Shown one piece after another: positions 19,681 through 28,807 of a stretch of 64,000 nt of DNA. The DNA comes from Lentibacter algarum. GTDB lineage: Bacteria > Pseudomonadota > Alphaproteobacteria > Rhodobacterales > Rhodobacteraceae. The stretch is from contig NZ_CP158687.1 in assembly GCF_040580765.1 (NCBI RefSeq), forward strand, positions 2,170,001-2,234,000. The letters run 5' to 3'. Each line of letters opens with the position of its first letter. The stretch's first letter is position 1. The notes beneath the pieces were generated by a model that was not told the origin of the DNA, ran no database searches, and saw nothing but the letters and a program-made list of their open reading frames with translations. The position numbers and the translations under genes were made by a program.

Positions 19681-21360
19681 ATGGACGGACATATGACAAT
19701 GGCTCAAGATACGCTTCTTCCCGATTTGCTGACTTTGACAGGCGCGGCAGTAGCCCCAGCCGAGTCTCTTTTGGCAAAGGCCATTGAGCGCGTGCGCACA
19801 GATGTGAGCTCGGAAGGCCGCGTATCGGCGCAGCTCTTGGAAGAGAACCAAACAGCCGCGCACGGGCTCGCTTGGCTGGCCACGTATGTTGAAAGCCTGC
19901 GCCAGATGCAAAAATGGGCCGAAGGCCTAAAGGCCAATGGCCAGTTTGGCACAATGGAACAGCTTATTCACCAAATCGCGTTTGGCGAATACCTCTGGCA
20001 GATCTACGGCGGGATCCAGATGAACCAAGGCGAAGTTGTGCGCCTTCAGGACATTGGGCTCTCGCAAGATGACGCGCGTGCTTTGATGAACACTGAAGTG
20101 AGCCTCTTGTGCGAAAAGGGCAATACCCAAGCCGCGCGCTTGGCGCTCGTGGCCTTGATGCAAGAGGGCAAAGCCGAGATCACCTTTGGCAAGACTGGTC
20201 TTGAGGATGAGCTGGAGATGATCCGTGAGCAATTCCGTCGCTACGCCTTGGACAAGGTCGCGCCCTTTGCGCATGAGTGGCACTTGAACGACGAGCTGAT
20301 CCCGATGGAAGTGATCGAAGAGCTTGCCGAGATGGGCGTGTTTGGTCTCACTATTCCAGAAGAATTTGGTGGCTTTGGGTTTAGCAAAGCCTCGATGGTT
20401 GTTGTCTCCGAAGAACTGTCACGCGGATATATCGGGGTTGGTTCGCTCGGCACACGCTCTGAGATTGCGGCTGAACTGATCCTCGCAGGCGGTACGCAAG
20501 AGCAGAAAGAGCACTGGCTGCCCAAGCTCGCGAGTGCAGAAATCCTACCGACTGCTGTGTTTACCGAGCCAAACACTGGCTCCGACCTCGGCGCCCTGCG
20601 CACACGTGCCGTGAAAAACGAGGCGGGCGACTATGAGATCACTGGCAACAAGACATGGATCACCCATGCGGCCCGCACTCATGTCATGACACTTCTGGCA
20701 CGCACGAATCCTGACAGCACCGACCATAAAGGCCTGTCGATGTTTTTGGCCGAGAAGACGCCGGGAACCGACGAGGCTCCCTTCCCCACCGAGGGCATGA
20801 CGGGCGGCGAAATCGAGGTTCTCGGCTATCGCGGCATGAAAGAATATGAGTTGGCGTTTGACGGCTTTAAAGTGAAAGGCGCAAACCTCTTGGGCTCCGA
20901 AGAGGGACAGGGCTTCAAACAGCTTATGCAAACCTTCGAGGCCGCACGGATCCAGACTGCTGCGCGCGCTGTGGGTGTAGCCCAATCTGCACTGGATGTA
21001 GGCTTGCAATATGCCGAGGACCGCAAGCAATTTGGGAAGGCGCTGGTCCAGTTCCCCCGAGTTGCAAGCAAACTCGCTATGATGGCCGTCGAGATCATGG
21101 TGGCACGGCAGCTGACTTATTTCTCAGCTTGGGAAAAAGACAACGATCGCCGCTGTGACCTTGAGGCCGGGATGGCCAAGCTTCTGGGCGCGCGGGTGGC
21201 TTGGGCCGCTGCTGACAATGCGCTGCAAATCCACGGCGGCAACGGCTTCGCACTGGAATACCAGATCAGCCGTATCCTCTGTGATGCTCGCATCCTCAAT
21301 ATCTTTGAAGGTGCAGCAGAAATTCAGGCACAAGTGATCGCACGAAGACTGCTCGGCTAA
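19681..21360 (+). CDS. mcd: probable (2S)-methylsuccinyl-CoA dehydrogenase
   Basis: 559 residues from ATG 19681; ATG 19693 (MTMAQDTLL) is an equally good start. An N-terminal extension of about 170 residues, containing AAHGLAWLATYVESLRQM, precedes a complete acyl-CoA dehydrogenase domain (TEPNTGSDLGALRTRAV, KTWITHAAR, and IHGGNGFALEYQISRILCDARI near the end). Length, extension and these motifs match Mcd of the ethylmalonyl-CoA pathway, which oxidises methylsuccinyl-CoA to mesaconyl-CoA. Electrons would pass to ETF. Alternatively it is another long acyl-CoA dehydrogenase. Confidence 0.78.
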   Translation: MDGHMTMAQDTLLPDLLTLTGAAVAPAESLLAKAIERVRTDVSSEGRVSAQLLEENQTAAHGLAWLATYVESLRQMQKWAEGLKANGQFGTMEQLIHQIAFGEYLWQIYGGIQMNQGEVVRLQDIGLSQDDARALMNTEVSLLCEKGNTQAARLALVALMQEGKAEITFGKTGLEDELEMIREQFRRYALDKVAPFAHEWHLNDELIPMEVIEELAEMGVFGLTIPEEFGGFGFSKASMVVVSEELSRGYIGVGSLGTRSEIAAELILAGGTQEQKEHWLPKLASAEILPTAVFTEPNTGSDLGALRTRAVKNEAGDYEITGNKTWITHAARTHVMTLLARTNPDSTDHKGLSMFLAEKTPGTDEAPFPTEGMTGGEIEVLGYRGMKEYELAFDGFKVKGANLLGSEEGQGFKQLMQTFEAARIQTAARAVGVAQSALDVGLQYAEDRKQFGKALVQFPRVASKLAMMAVEIMVARQLTYFSAWEKDNDRRCDLEAGMAKLLGARVAWAAADNALQIHGGNGFALEYQISRILCDARILNIFEGAAEIQAQVIARRLLG

Positions 21361-21396
21361 CCCGCAGCTCTTATTCTTTCTCTAAATATTCTGGGA

Positions 21397-21419
21397 GTCT
21401 GGGGGCATAGCCCCCAGAC
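21397..21419. terminator. perfect inverted repeat between convergent genes
   Basis: A 10-bp perfect stem (GTCTGGGGGC and its complement) with an ATA loop lies between mcd and the convergent sulfatase gene. It has no T tract. A second weaker stem with GGTCGG/CCGACC arms follows at 21420-21449. Short GGGGGCATAGCCCCC-type hairpins are often repeated in roseobacter genomes, so this may be a dispersed repeat used as a terminator. Confidence 0.5.
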
Positions 21420-21448
21420 GGTCGGAGCATGAATGCGCTTCGACCGAC

Positions 21449-23119
21449 CTAACTCTTCTTAATGTCCTGCCAGGGCTTTGCGGTCTGGCCACGGTATTTA
21501 ATCGTGAGCTCAGCGTCCATATCACCCTCCTCTGGCACACCAATAACGATGCCTTTGGTACTGCGCTGGCTGCGGCGGGCAATAAGGCTGTCGTGGCTGA
21601 TCGTGGTGCGCTGGGAGACACGGCGCGTCCAACTGTGCAGCTTCTCATACATAGCCGAGATGATATCGGCGTGGGCCTCGCTTGCGCCAAGGTCGGCGAG
21701 CTCGTCGGGATCATTTTCCAGATCAAACAGCATCGGCCTATCGCCTGTTTCAAAGTGGATCAGTTTGTAGCGCGCGTCGGCGACCATATACATGTTGGCT
21801 TCGGAAACGCTTGCTCCTGTAAGGCGGGCGACGGGTGCTCCAGAGTAGTCGTATTCACAGATAACAAAGCTGCGCTCTGTGTCCTGAGCGGTTCCGTGCA
21901 GCAAGGGAACAAGGCTTTCCCCCTCAAGGATATGGGGCAGTGCCTTGCCACCTGACATCTCAAGGAAAGTTGGAGCGAGGTCGATGCTTTCCACCAGGGC
22001 TTCACTGACTGTGCCACGGGTGGCGTCGGCCTGCGGGCTGGGATCATAGATGATGAGCGGAACCCGAACGCTTTGTTCATAAAAGAACGTCTTTTCGCCA
22101 AGCCAGTGATCGCCCAAAAAATCACCGTGGTCAGAAGTCAGAGCAATCACGGTATTGTCCCATCGGCCTGTTTCTTTGAGCCACTCAAAAAGCCGACCCA
22201 TTTGGTCATCGACTTGTTTGATCAAGCCCATATAGGCAGGGATTACGCTCTCGCGCACATCATCGCGGCTGAAAGACTGTCCGACTGGCGTATCCATGAA
22301 AGCTTTCAGCACAGGGTGTGCCTTCTGACGTTCCGCATCAGAGCGGACGACAGGCAAGACATGTTCGGGCCCAAACATAGACGCGTATGGCTCAGGGACG
22401 ATATAGGGCCAGTGGGGCTTGATATAGCTGAGATGCGCGCACCACGGACCTTTGGCTTTCTCTATGAACTCCATCGCACGGCCCGTCAGGTAGGGTGTTT
22501 CGCTGTCGGACTCTTCGATATTGGCGGCATAGGCCGAGTTCTTCAGGAACCAGCCTGAGATGACGTTGCCATTTTCATCAAGACCAGAGTTGGCAAAGTC
22601 GTGCCAAGGGTTGTCACTTTCGTAGCCTTTGGCGCGCAGCCAGTCGTTATAGGCCAGAGCGCCGCGTGGGTCATATTCGCCTTCCGGACCTTCGGGCTTC
22701 ATGCCGTCATCGCGCTCAAAGACATCAAAGCCACATTCCGCAACACGCACACCAATCACGCTGTCTGGCTCAAGCCCGAGGCGTGCCATGCCCTCAGCAT
22801 CGGCTTCCATATGGGTTTTGCCAATCAGCCAGCAGTCGACACCCGCAGCGCGCAAATGATCGCCCAGAGTAAGCTCGCCGACCTTGAGCGGGATCTTGTT
22901 GTTGCTTGCACCATGGCTCTGCACATAGCGGCCCGTATATGTGCTCATCCGCGAGGAGCCGCAGATGGGCGACTGAATATACGCACGGTTGAAGCGTACG
23001 CCTTGGCTTGCGAGCCAGTCAATGTTTGGGGTGTGAAGATGTGGATGACCATAACAGCTCAAGTAGTCCCAGCGCAGTTGGTCAAACATGATGAAGAGAA
23101 TGTTTTTTTTGTCTGACAT
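21449..23119 (-). CDS. sulfatase-superfamily hydrolase
   Basis: 556 residues from ATG 23119 (MSDKKNILFIMFDQLRWDYL); upstream in-frame starts at 23149 and 23155 lack a better ribosome site. The metal site begins with Asp13 in FDQLRWD and is completed by ALTSDHGDFLGDHWLGEK. The nucleophile is Cys53 in CGSSRMSTYTGRY. The formylglycine motif is usually C-x-P-x-R or C-x-A-x-R, and here the third residue is Ser. The family includes sulfatases and phosphonate-monoester/phosphodiester hydrolases. It follows the acyl-CoA synthetase on the same strand but after a terminator. Confidence 0.82.
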   Translation of the reverse strand: MSDKKNILFIMFDQLRWDYLSCYGHPHLHTPNIDWLASQGVRFNRAYIQSPICGSSRMSTYTGRYVQSHGASNNKIPLKVGELTLGDHLRAAGVDCWLIGKTHMEADAEGMARLGLEPDSVIGVRVAECGFDVFERDDGMKPEGPEGEYDPRGALAYNDWLRAKGYESDNPWHDFANSGLDENGNVISGWFLKNSAYAANIEESDSETPYLTGRAMEFIEKAKGPWCAHLSYIKPHWPYIVPEPYASMFGPEHVLPVVRSDAERQKAHPVLKAFMDTPVGQSFSRDDVRESVIPAYMGLIKQVDDQMGRLFEWLKETGRWDNTVIALTSDHGDFLGDHWLGEKTFFYEQSVRVPLIIYDPSPQADATRGTVSEALVESIDLAPTFLEMSGGKALPHILEGESLVPLLHGTAQDTERSFVICEYDYSGAPVARLTGASVSEANMYMVADARYKLIHFETGDRPMLFDLENDPDELADLGASEAHADIISAMYEKLHSWTRRVSQRTTISHDSLIARRSQRSTKGIVIGVPEEGDMDAELTIKYRGQTAKPWQDIKKS

Positions 23120-23160
23120 TGGGGGAGCCTTGCGGTTGAGTGACGTCATCAGCAACTTTT

Positions 23161-23200
23161 AGGGCAAAAGACACGAGCCGCAAGATGTCTCCTGCGGCTC
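23161..23200 (-). terminator. terminator between acyl-CoA synthetase and sulfatase genes
   Basis: GAGCCGCA (23175-23182) pairs with TGCGGCTC (23193-23200); on the minus strand the stem is followed by GTGTCTTTTGCCC. It probably stops most transcription after the acyl-CoA synthetase. Confidence 0.65.
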
Positions 23201-23230
23201 GCTCTTGTGTTCACGGCAGATAGTATCAGC

Positions 23231-25111
23231 TCAAGACGTCCATTCCCACGGGCGCACGAAGCTGCCAAGGACTTGGCTCACCTCTTCCTCTGTTGCGCTG
23301 TTGGCCGTGAGCTGGGCCACGAGGCCGCGTTTTTTATCATCAACAACTGATGTGACACGTGCAGAGACCCCCGCCTCTTCAAGAGCCGCATTATAGACAC
23401 GCGTAATCGCTGATTTGCGCAAATCCGGCTTGAAGACTTTTCCCACAGCCGTCTTTGGAAGCTCGACGAGCACCTCAACATGCTTGGGGATCGCCGCTCG
23501 CTCGTGGATATGCTTTTTGGCATGGGACATAAGATCATCCGCCGTCGCTGTTGCACCGGCCACCAGCTCGACATAGGCACAGGGTAGCTCACCCGAATGG
23601 GCATCAGGCTGGCCGATTGCGCCTGCGAAAGCAACGTCCTGATGGGTTAGAAGCGCATCTTCAATTTCGGCAGGGTCGATATTGTGACCGCCGCGAATGA
23701 TCAGGTCTTTCGCACGGCCAGTGATCCAGATGTAGCCTTCTGGATCGATCCGACCAAGATCACCTGTGCGCAGATATTTGTCATGATAGTAAAGATCGAC
23801 GTTTTTATCCGCCTCTGTATAGGTATTGCCCGCGTAGACGCCTGGACCCGCGACACAGATTTCACCGATTTCGTCAGGGGCGCATTCAACGGGCCCATCG
23901 CCTTTCTGCGCGATGATTTTCACGTCATTATAGGGGAATGGAAGCCCGACAGAGCCCACGCGTTTTTCCCCATCCACAGGGTTGATCGAGACAAGAACTG
24001 TTGCTTCTGTCAGACCGTAACCTTCAATAATCTGAATGCCTGTAGACTTTGTGAAACGGTTGAAGAGTTCCAGAGGCATCGGAGCCGAGCCTGAAAAGGC
24101 GTTTTTGACCTTGGACACATCAGCATCCACAGGTCGCTGCATCAGAGCAGAGACCGCCGTCGGGACTGTGATGATGAATGTTGTGCCCCAGCGCTCGCAA
24201 AGCTTCCAGAAGTTATCAAAGACGCCATCACCGCGATAGCCTGCAGGTGTCGGGAAGACCACGTGAGCACCTGATTTGACCATAGCCATGAGAATGACGT
24301 GGCAAGCGAAGACATGAAAGAGCGGCAGTGGGCACATAACGCTCTCGTATTCGTCAAACAAGAGTTCTTGACCGAGCCAGCCTTGGTACACGATCCCAGA
24401 GTTAAGATGTTGCGCGACTTTTGGCATGCCCGTTGTTCCACCTGTGTGTAAGTAGGCTGCGACACGGTCGACTTTGCGATCTTCAAAGCTGAGCGTTTTT
24501 GGCTGCTTTGCCATCTCTGCGTTGAAGCTTTTTACATCCGCGTGGTGATTGACGTTCATCTTCGGACGCACAAGGGGGACGATCCAGCTCTTTGGCGGCG
24601 TGAGGTAGCGGTTGAGATCCACCGTGAGGATTGTATGCACACTGGGCGCATGCTTGACCGCCTCTGCCGTTTTTTGTGCGACGTCTGTTTTGGGGAAGTT
24701 GCGCAGGGTCACCACGACTTTGGCTTTGGTCTCGCGCAGAATTGCGCCGATTTGCTCAGGCTCAAGCAGTGGGTTGATCGGATTGACGATACCTGCAGTC
24801 ATGCCGCCCATCAGGGCAACGGCTGTTTCTGTGGCGTTTGGAAGGACAAGCGCGACAACATCGCCTTCCCCTACACCAAGACTGCGGAAGAGATTGGCGG
24901 CCTGACAGACCTGATCATGAAACCGGCTCCAGCTCAATGTCTCAGCCTTATCTGTGGCGCCAGACATCAGCTGATAACTTATTGCAGGACGATCCGGAAA
25001 CTTTGCCGCCGTCCCTGCGAGCATTTCATAAACCGTGGTTGGCACATCACGTGCGCTCCACGGCATTTCATTGGTCATGTCTAAACTATCTTGTAGTGAC
25101 CCAAACTTCAT
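23231..25111 (-). CDS. AMP-forming acyl-CoA synthetase
   Basis: 626 residues from ATG 25111, chosen because GGGAGGA lies 8 nt upstream; earlier in-frame ATGs extend the protein without such a site. The ATP-binding segment YLHTGGTTGMPKVAQ, the motif EGYGLTEATVLVSINP, and YLRTGDLGRIDPEGYIWITGRAKDLIIRGGHNIDPAEIE establish the adenylate-forming superfamily. The C-terminal catalytic lysine lies in KTAVGKVFKPDLRK. It activates a carboxylic acid to its CoA thioester; chain length is not evident. Divergent from the nitrilase gene. Confidence 0.9.
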   Translation of the reverse strand: MKFGSLQDSLDMTNEMPWSARDVPTTVYEMLAGTAAKFPDRPAISYQLMSGATDKAETLSWSRFHDQVCQAANLFRSLGVGEGDVVALVLPNATETAVALMGGMTAGIVNPINPLLEPEQIGAILRETKAKVVVTLRNFPKTDVAQKTAEAVKHAPSVHTILTVDLNRYLTPPKSWIVPLVRPKMNVNHHADVKSFNAEMAKQPKTLSFEDRKVDRVAAYLHTGGTTGMPKVAQHLNSGIVYQGWLGQELLFDEYESVMCPLPLFHVFACHVILMAMVKSGAHVVFPTPAGYRGDGVFDNFWKLCERWGTTFIITVPTAVSALMQRPVDADVSKVKNAFSGSAPMPLELFNRFTKSTGIQIIEGYGLTEATVLVSINPVDGEKRVGSVGLPFPYNDVKIIAQKGDGPVECAPDEIGEICVAGPGVYAGNTYTEADKNVDLYYHDKYLRTGDLGRIDPEGYIWITGRAKDLIIRGGHNIDPAEIEDALLTHQDVAFAGAIGQPDAHSGELPCAYVELVAGATATADDLMSHAKKHIHERAAIPKHVEVLVELPKTAVGKVFKPDLRKSAITRVYNAALEEAGVSARVTSVVDDKKRGLVAQLTANSATEEEVSQVLGSFVRPWEWTS

Positions 25112-25300
25112 GTTGCATTTCCTCCCCATTGGCCCATTTTTTGGGCACTCTATACACATATAGTGTAGGGGTTTGAGTTTTCACGCAATAGCCCCGGCGC
25201 AACGTCAATTTTGCGCTCTTTACCGGGTTTCGCCTTTTCAAGAACTGTTCAAAAGCCATATGATCCCATCTCAACCCCGCCTTTGCTTTGGAGCGAGTCA

Positions 25301-26182
25301 ATGAAGATTGCAACTGCAGCCTACCCTGTCAGCTGGTGTTCGACATGGGAAATCTATGCTCAAAAGCAGCGCGACTGGGTGATGAAGGCGTCCTCCAATG
25401 GGGCGGATTTAATTGTTTTCCCCGAATATGGCGCGATGGAGCTGGCAGCGCTGGCTGGCGAAACGGCCGCAGGCGACATCCAAGGCTCGATCGATGCGGT
25501 GAGTGAACGCCAGCCTGAGATGAACAAGCTCTTTGCCGATCTGGCCGAAGAATTTGCGATGCATATTCTTGCGCCCTCAGCACCGGTGCGAGAAGCCACC
25601 CGAACCGTAAACCGTGCAGGGCTTTTTACCCCAACGGGCGTTGCAGGGTTTCAGGACAAGCAAATCATGACCCGCTTTGAGCGCGATGATTGGAATGTGT
25701 CAGGTGGCGGGCCATTGAAGCTCTTTGAGACGGCAATCGGCAAAGTCGGCGTGCTCATCTGCTATGACAGCGAATTTCCACTTCTGGGGCGTGCGCTGGT
25801 CGAAGCCGGTGCCGAAATTATCCTCGTTCCCTCCTGCACAGAAGCGCTGGAAGGGTACTGGCGGGTACGTGTTGGTGCAATGGCGCGCGCGCTTGAGGGG
25901 CAGTGCGTCACTGTCATGTCCAGCCTGATTGGCAACGAACCGCGCCTCTTCGGTGTGGAGAGCAACTCTGGAATGGGCGGGATCTTTGGTCCGATGGATC
26001 AGGGGTTTCCACCCACAGGCGTTTTGGCGGAAGGGAACCTGAACAAAGCTGGCTGGACCTATGCCAGTGTGGATAGGGCCAAGATCGCGCATGTCCGCGC
26101 CGATGGCCATGTTCTCAATGCATTGCATTGGGGGGAGCAGGCCCCACGCGCCTCAGATGTCACACTGGAGGCCTTGGCCTAA
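25301..26182 (+). CDS. carbon-nitrogen hydrolase (nitrilase superfamily)
   Basis: 293 residues from ATG 25301 with GGAGCG upstream. The catalytic triad is visible: Glu42 in VFPEYGAMEL, Lys in the DKQIMTRFERDDW segment, and Cys in VLICYDSEFP. The family cleaves amides or nitriles; omega-amidase, N-carbamoyl-amino-acid amidohydrolase and related activities are all possible. It stands alone between the acyl-CoA synthetase and infA. Confidence 0.85.
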   Translation: MKIATAAYPVSWCSTWEIYAQKQRDWVMKASSNGADLIVFPEYGAMELAALAGETAAGDIQGSIDAVSERQPEMNKLFADLAEEFAMHILAPSAPVREATRTVNRAGLFTPTGVAGFQDKQIMTRFERDDWNVSGGGPLKLFETAIGKVGVLICYDSEFPLLGRALVEAGAEIILVPSCTEALEGYWRVRVGAMARALEGQCVTVMSSLIGNEPRLFGVESNSGMGGIFGPMDQGFPPTGVLAEGNLNKAGWTYASVDRAKIAHVRADGHVLNALHWGEQAPRASDVTLEALA

Positions 26183-26263
26183 GAAAGTCCTTGAAAAACC
26201 GCGCTGATAGGCGCATTTAAGCCGCGCTTGCCAAGACTGGCTTGCGAAACTCTAGGAGAGACC

Positions 26264-26482
26264 ATGGCCAAGGAAGAACTGCTCGAATTCCCCGGTGTCG
26301 TAAAGGAACTCCTGCCGAATGCGACATTCCTGGTCGAGCTGGAAAACGGCCATACGATCATCGCACATACGGCAGGCAAGATGCGCAAAAACCGCATCCG
26401 CGTTCTGGCTGGCGACAAAGTTCAGGTGGAAATGACACCATATGATCTGACGAAAGGTCGGATCAACTACCGCTTTAAATAG
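26264..26482 (+). CDS. infA: translation initiation factor IF-1
   Basis: 72 residues from ATG 26264, with AGGAGAG just upstream. A single S1/OB-fold domain beginning [20 protein letters not shown] and ending with [16 protein letters not shown], full length for the family. IF-1 binds the 30S A site during initiation. The maf gene starts 2 nt after the stop, so infA leads a four-gene operon with maf, an RNase E/G gene and yacG. Confidence 0.97.
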   Translation: MAKEELLEFPGVVKELLPNATFLVELENGHTIIAHTAGKMRKNRIRVLAGDKVQVEMTPYDLTKGRINYRFK

Positions 26483-26484
26483 GC

Positions 26485-27060
26485 ATGAAACTGATCCTCG
26501 GCTCAGGCAGCCCGCGTCGGAAGGAACTTCTGGCGCAAATCGGCGTTGTGGCCGATGCTATTCGTCCGCCAGATATTGATGAAACTCCGCAAAAGGCCGA
26601 GCTGCCCCGCCCCTATTGCGCGCGTATGGCGCGGGAGAAGGCCGAGGCCGTTGTCGCTGCGCCGGATGAGATCGTGCTCTGCGCGGATACCACCGTGGCA
26701 CTCGGGCGGCGCATTTTGGGAAAACCAGAAGACGTCACTGAGGCTGAGCGTTTCTTGCGCCAGCTTTCTGGGCGACGTCACCGAGTCATTACATCTGTGG
26801 CTGTGAAGAAAGGCGAGACGCTCTGGGAGCGCGACGTTGTCACTACAGTCAAGATGAAGCGGCTCTCCGACAGCGAGATCGCAGGCTATCTTGCTACAAA
26901 TGACTGGCAAGGCAAAGCTGGCGGCTACGCAATTCAAGGGCCCGCTGGCGCGCTCATACCTTGGATACAAGGTTCGTTTACGGGCGTTGTTGGCTTGCCA
27001 CTCAGTGAAACCGCAGCGCTGTTGCAAGCTGCGGGCTATCCGCTTTGGAGGACCCCATGA
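26485..27060 (+). CDS. maf: Maf-family nucleoside triphosphate pyrophosphatase
   Basis: 191 residues. The N-terminal motif [16 protein letters not shown] binds the nucleotide phosphate, [16 protein letters not shown] holds the catalytic Asp, and [25 protein letters not shown] is the C-terminal Maf signature. The enzyme hydrolyses non-canonical or surplus dTTP/UTP-type nucleotides. It overlaps the following RNase gene by ATGA. Confidence 0.93.
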   Translation: MKLILGSGSPRRKELLAQIGVVADAIRPPDIDETPQKAELPRPYCARMAREKAEAVVAAPDEIVLCADTTVALGRRILGKPEDVTEAERFLRQLSGRRHRVITSVAVKKGETLWERDVVTTVKMKRLSDSEIAGYLATNDWQGKAGGYAIQGPAGALIPWIQGSFTGVVGLPLSETAALLQAAGYPLWRTP

Positions 27061-28091
27061 AGGGACGTCAGATTATTCTCGACCATTTCGGTGCACGCGA
27101 AGCCGCGGCGCTCATGGTAGACGGGCAACTCCACGATCTTCTGATCGATGCGGACGCCCCCCGGCCAGGAACGGTCTATCGCGCTCGTGCGACCAAGCCC
27201 CAGAAAGGGCAAGGTGGGATGTTTTTGGAAACGCCCGACGGCAATGCATTTTTGAAACAGGTCAAGGGCATTGCGCCTGGCGACATGCTGACTGTCCAAC
27301 TCACAGGCTATGCCGATGAGGGCAAGGCGTTGCCAGTGACGACCAAGCTGATGTTTAAGTCACGCTATGCGATTGTCACGCCGGACGCGCCAGGGCTGAA
27401 TATCTCACGTCAGATACGGGAAGATGAGCGACGCGACGCTTTGATGATGATTGCAAAAGAAGAAATGGCAGGCCTCGGCTTTGGCCTGATTCTGCGTTCG
27501 TCTTGCGAAGAAGCCGAAGATGAAGACATCGCTGAAGATCTGCGTGCGATGGTTGATCTGGCGCAGACAGTTGTAAACGACACAGCCGCAGAACCCGAAA
27601 CTTTGACCGAAGGCGACGGCCCGCATGTCCTAGCGTGGCGTGACTGGGTTGAACCCGCCGATGTTGTGACCGATGCGGGCAGCTTTGAAAGCCATGGTGT
27701 TCTTGAGGCATTAGACGCTCTTAGAGAGCCCGAAGTGCGCCTTGCTGGTGGAGCCTCACTCGCAATTGAGCCGACACGTGCGCTGATTGCGGTGGATGTA
27801 AACACCGGTGTGGACGGTTCTTTTGCAGCGGGCACACGCGCCAACTTTGCCTGTGCCAAAGAACTGCCTAAACAGCTGCGGCTGCGCGGCCTAGGCGGAC
27901 AGATCACAATCGATTTGGCTCCGATGCCAAAAAAGGACCGCCGCGGCTTTGAGGCCTCCCTGCGTGCCGCTCTTAAAGCAGACGGCATCGACACCGTGCT
28001 CGCAGGCTTCACGCCACTCGGGCACTATGAGCTGCAACGCAAACGTGCGCGCCTGCCGCTGAGTGAATTGCTCTCAGGGCTGCTGTCATGA
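27057..28091 (+). CDS. RNase E/G-family ribonuclease, short form
   Basis: 344 residues from ATG 27057, which overlaps the maf stop; TTTGGAGG lies upstream. An N-terminal S1-like region is followed by the catalytic half with [13 protein letters not shown] (metal-binding Asp residues) and [23 protein letters not shown]. It is much shorter than RNase E and lacks the long C-terminal scaffold. This short form next to maf, infA and yacG is common in alphaproteobacteria. Probable role in rRNA or mRNA processing. Confidence 0.85.
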   Translation: MKGRQIILDHFGAREAAALMVDGQLHDLLIDADAPRPGTVYRARATKPQKGQGGMFLETPDGNAFLKQVKGIAPGDMLTVQLTGYADEGKALPVTTKLMFKSRYAIVTPDAPGLNISRQIREDERRDALMMIAKEEMAGLGFGLILRSSCEEAEDEDIAEDLRAMVDLAQTVVNDTAAEPETLTEGDGPHVLAWRDWVEPADVVTDAGSFESHGVLEALDALREPEVRLAGGASLAIEPTRALIAVDVNTGVDGSFAAGTRANFACAKELPKQLRLRGLGGQITIDLAPMPKKDRRGFEASLRAALKADGIDTVLAGFTPLGHYELQRKRARLPLSELLSGLLS

Positions 28092-28270
28092 GCTGTCCGA
28101 TATGTGCGAATGAAACAGATACGCGCTATAAACCGTTCTGCTCACGGCGCTGTGCCGACATCGACCTCTCTAAATGGCTGGGAGGCGGATATGCCCTGCC
28201 CTCAAACGATCCGGAGGACGCAGAACACCTTGCGGACGAGATAGAAAAGCAGGCGCAGAAGCCGCATTGA
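28088..28270 (+). CDS. yacG: YacG zinc-binding DNA gyrase inhibitor
   Basis: 60 residues, start overlapping the RNase stop by ATGA. Zinc ligands Cys3, Cys6, Cys18 and Cys22 lie in CPIC and FCSRRC, followed by DLSKWLGGGYALP, the invariant YacG segment. E. coli YacG binds GyrB and inhibits gyrase. Last gene of the infA operon. Confidence 0.93.
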   Translation: MSCPICANETDTRYKPFCSRRCADIDLSKWLGGGYALPSNDPEDAEHLADEIEKQAQKPH

Positions 28271-28355
28271 AATTTTGCGCAAAAAGCCTCTGGACACCGC
28301 CCCGCCCCTCGCCTAGAACGCCGCTACCCAGATCGGTTTAAACCGCATCACCCGT

Positions 28356-28430
28356 GCCCGGGTAGCTCAGGGGTAGAGCAGTGGATTGAAAATCCTCGTG
28401 TCGGTGGTTCGATTCCGCCCCTGGGCACCA
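28356..28430 (+). tRNA. tRNA-Phe (anticodon GAA), island integration site
   Basis: 75 nt including the encoded CCA. Cloverleaf: acceptor GCCCGGG/CCTGGGC, D-arm GCTC/GAGC, anticodon loop TTGAAAA (GAA), T-arm with TTCGATT. The acceptor stem has a G-T pair at 5-68 and the anticodon stem a T-T mismatch at 28-42. Everything from the anticodon stem onward (28385-28430) is also present at 49848-49893, so the 3' half was probably supplied by the inserted element. Confidence 0.95.
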
Positions 28431-28630
28431 CTTTTACCAACAATATCAATGACTTAGCCAAACGAAATGCGCGCTAAAGTTGTGTAATTCAAAAACACAC
28501 CTTAAACACACTTTTTGCCGTGTTGCTGACTATTTTGCCTGTGGAATCGCTGTGTTGGACACAGTGTTGGGTGTGGCTGTGTTAGGACACAGTGTTGACG
28601 GGGTTTTGGGACAACATGGTTTAGGACAAT
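28385..28630 (+). repeat. att site (left) and conserved left flank of island 1
   Basis: The first 46 bp are the 3' part of tRNA-Phe and are identical to 49848-49893. Similarity then continues for about 200 bp beyond the tRNA with scattered changes, and includes two ACACAGTGTT palindromes at 28559 and 28587. The rest of the 377-bp gap up to 28807 holds no gene I can support. This is the element-side attachment region. Confidence 0.88.
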
Positions 28631-28807
28631 GAGTGGCAGCCCCTACTCGCTTTCTAGATTTAGCGGACGTTGGGGCGACACACAGCAAAGGTCAGTTGTG
28701 AGCCCACTTTACCAAATTTCTGCAATCCAGCTAATGTCAGCTATCAGGCAAAAGTCAAAAACACTCAGCAATTGCTTGAGTTTTGAGCTGGGTTTTGTGC
28801 GGTTACT

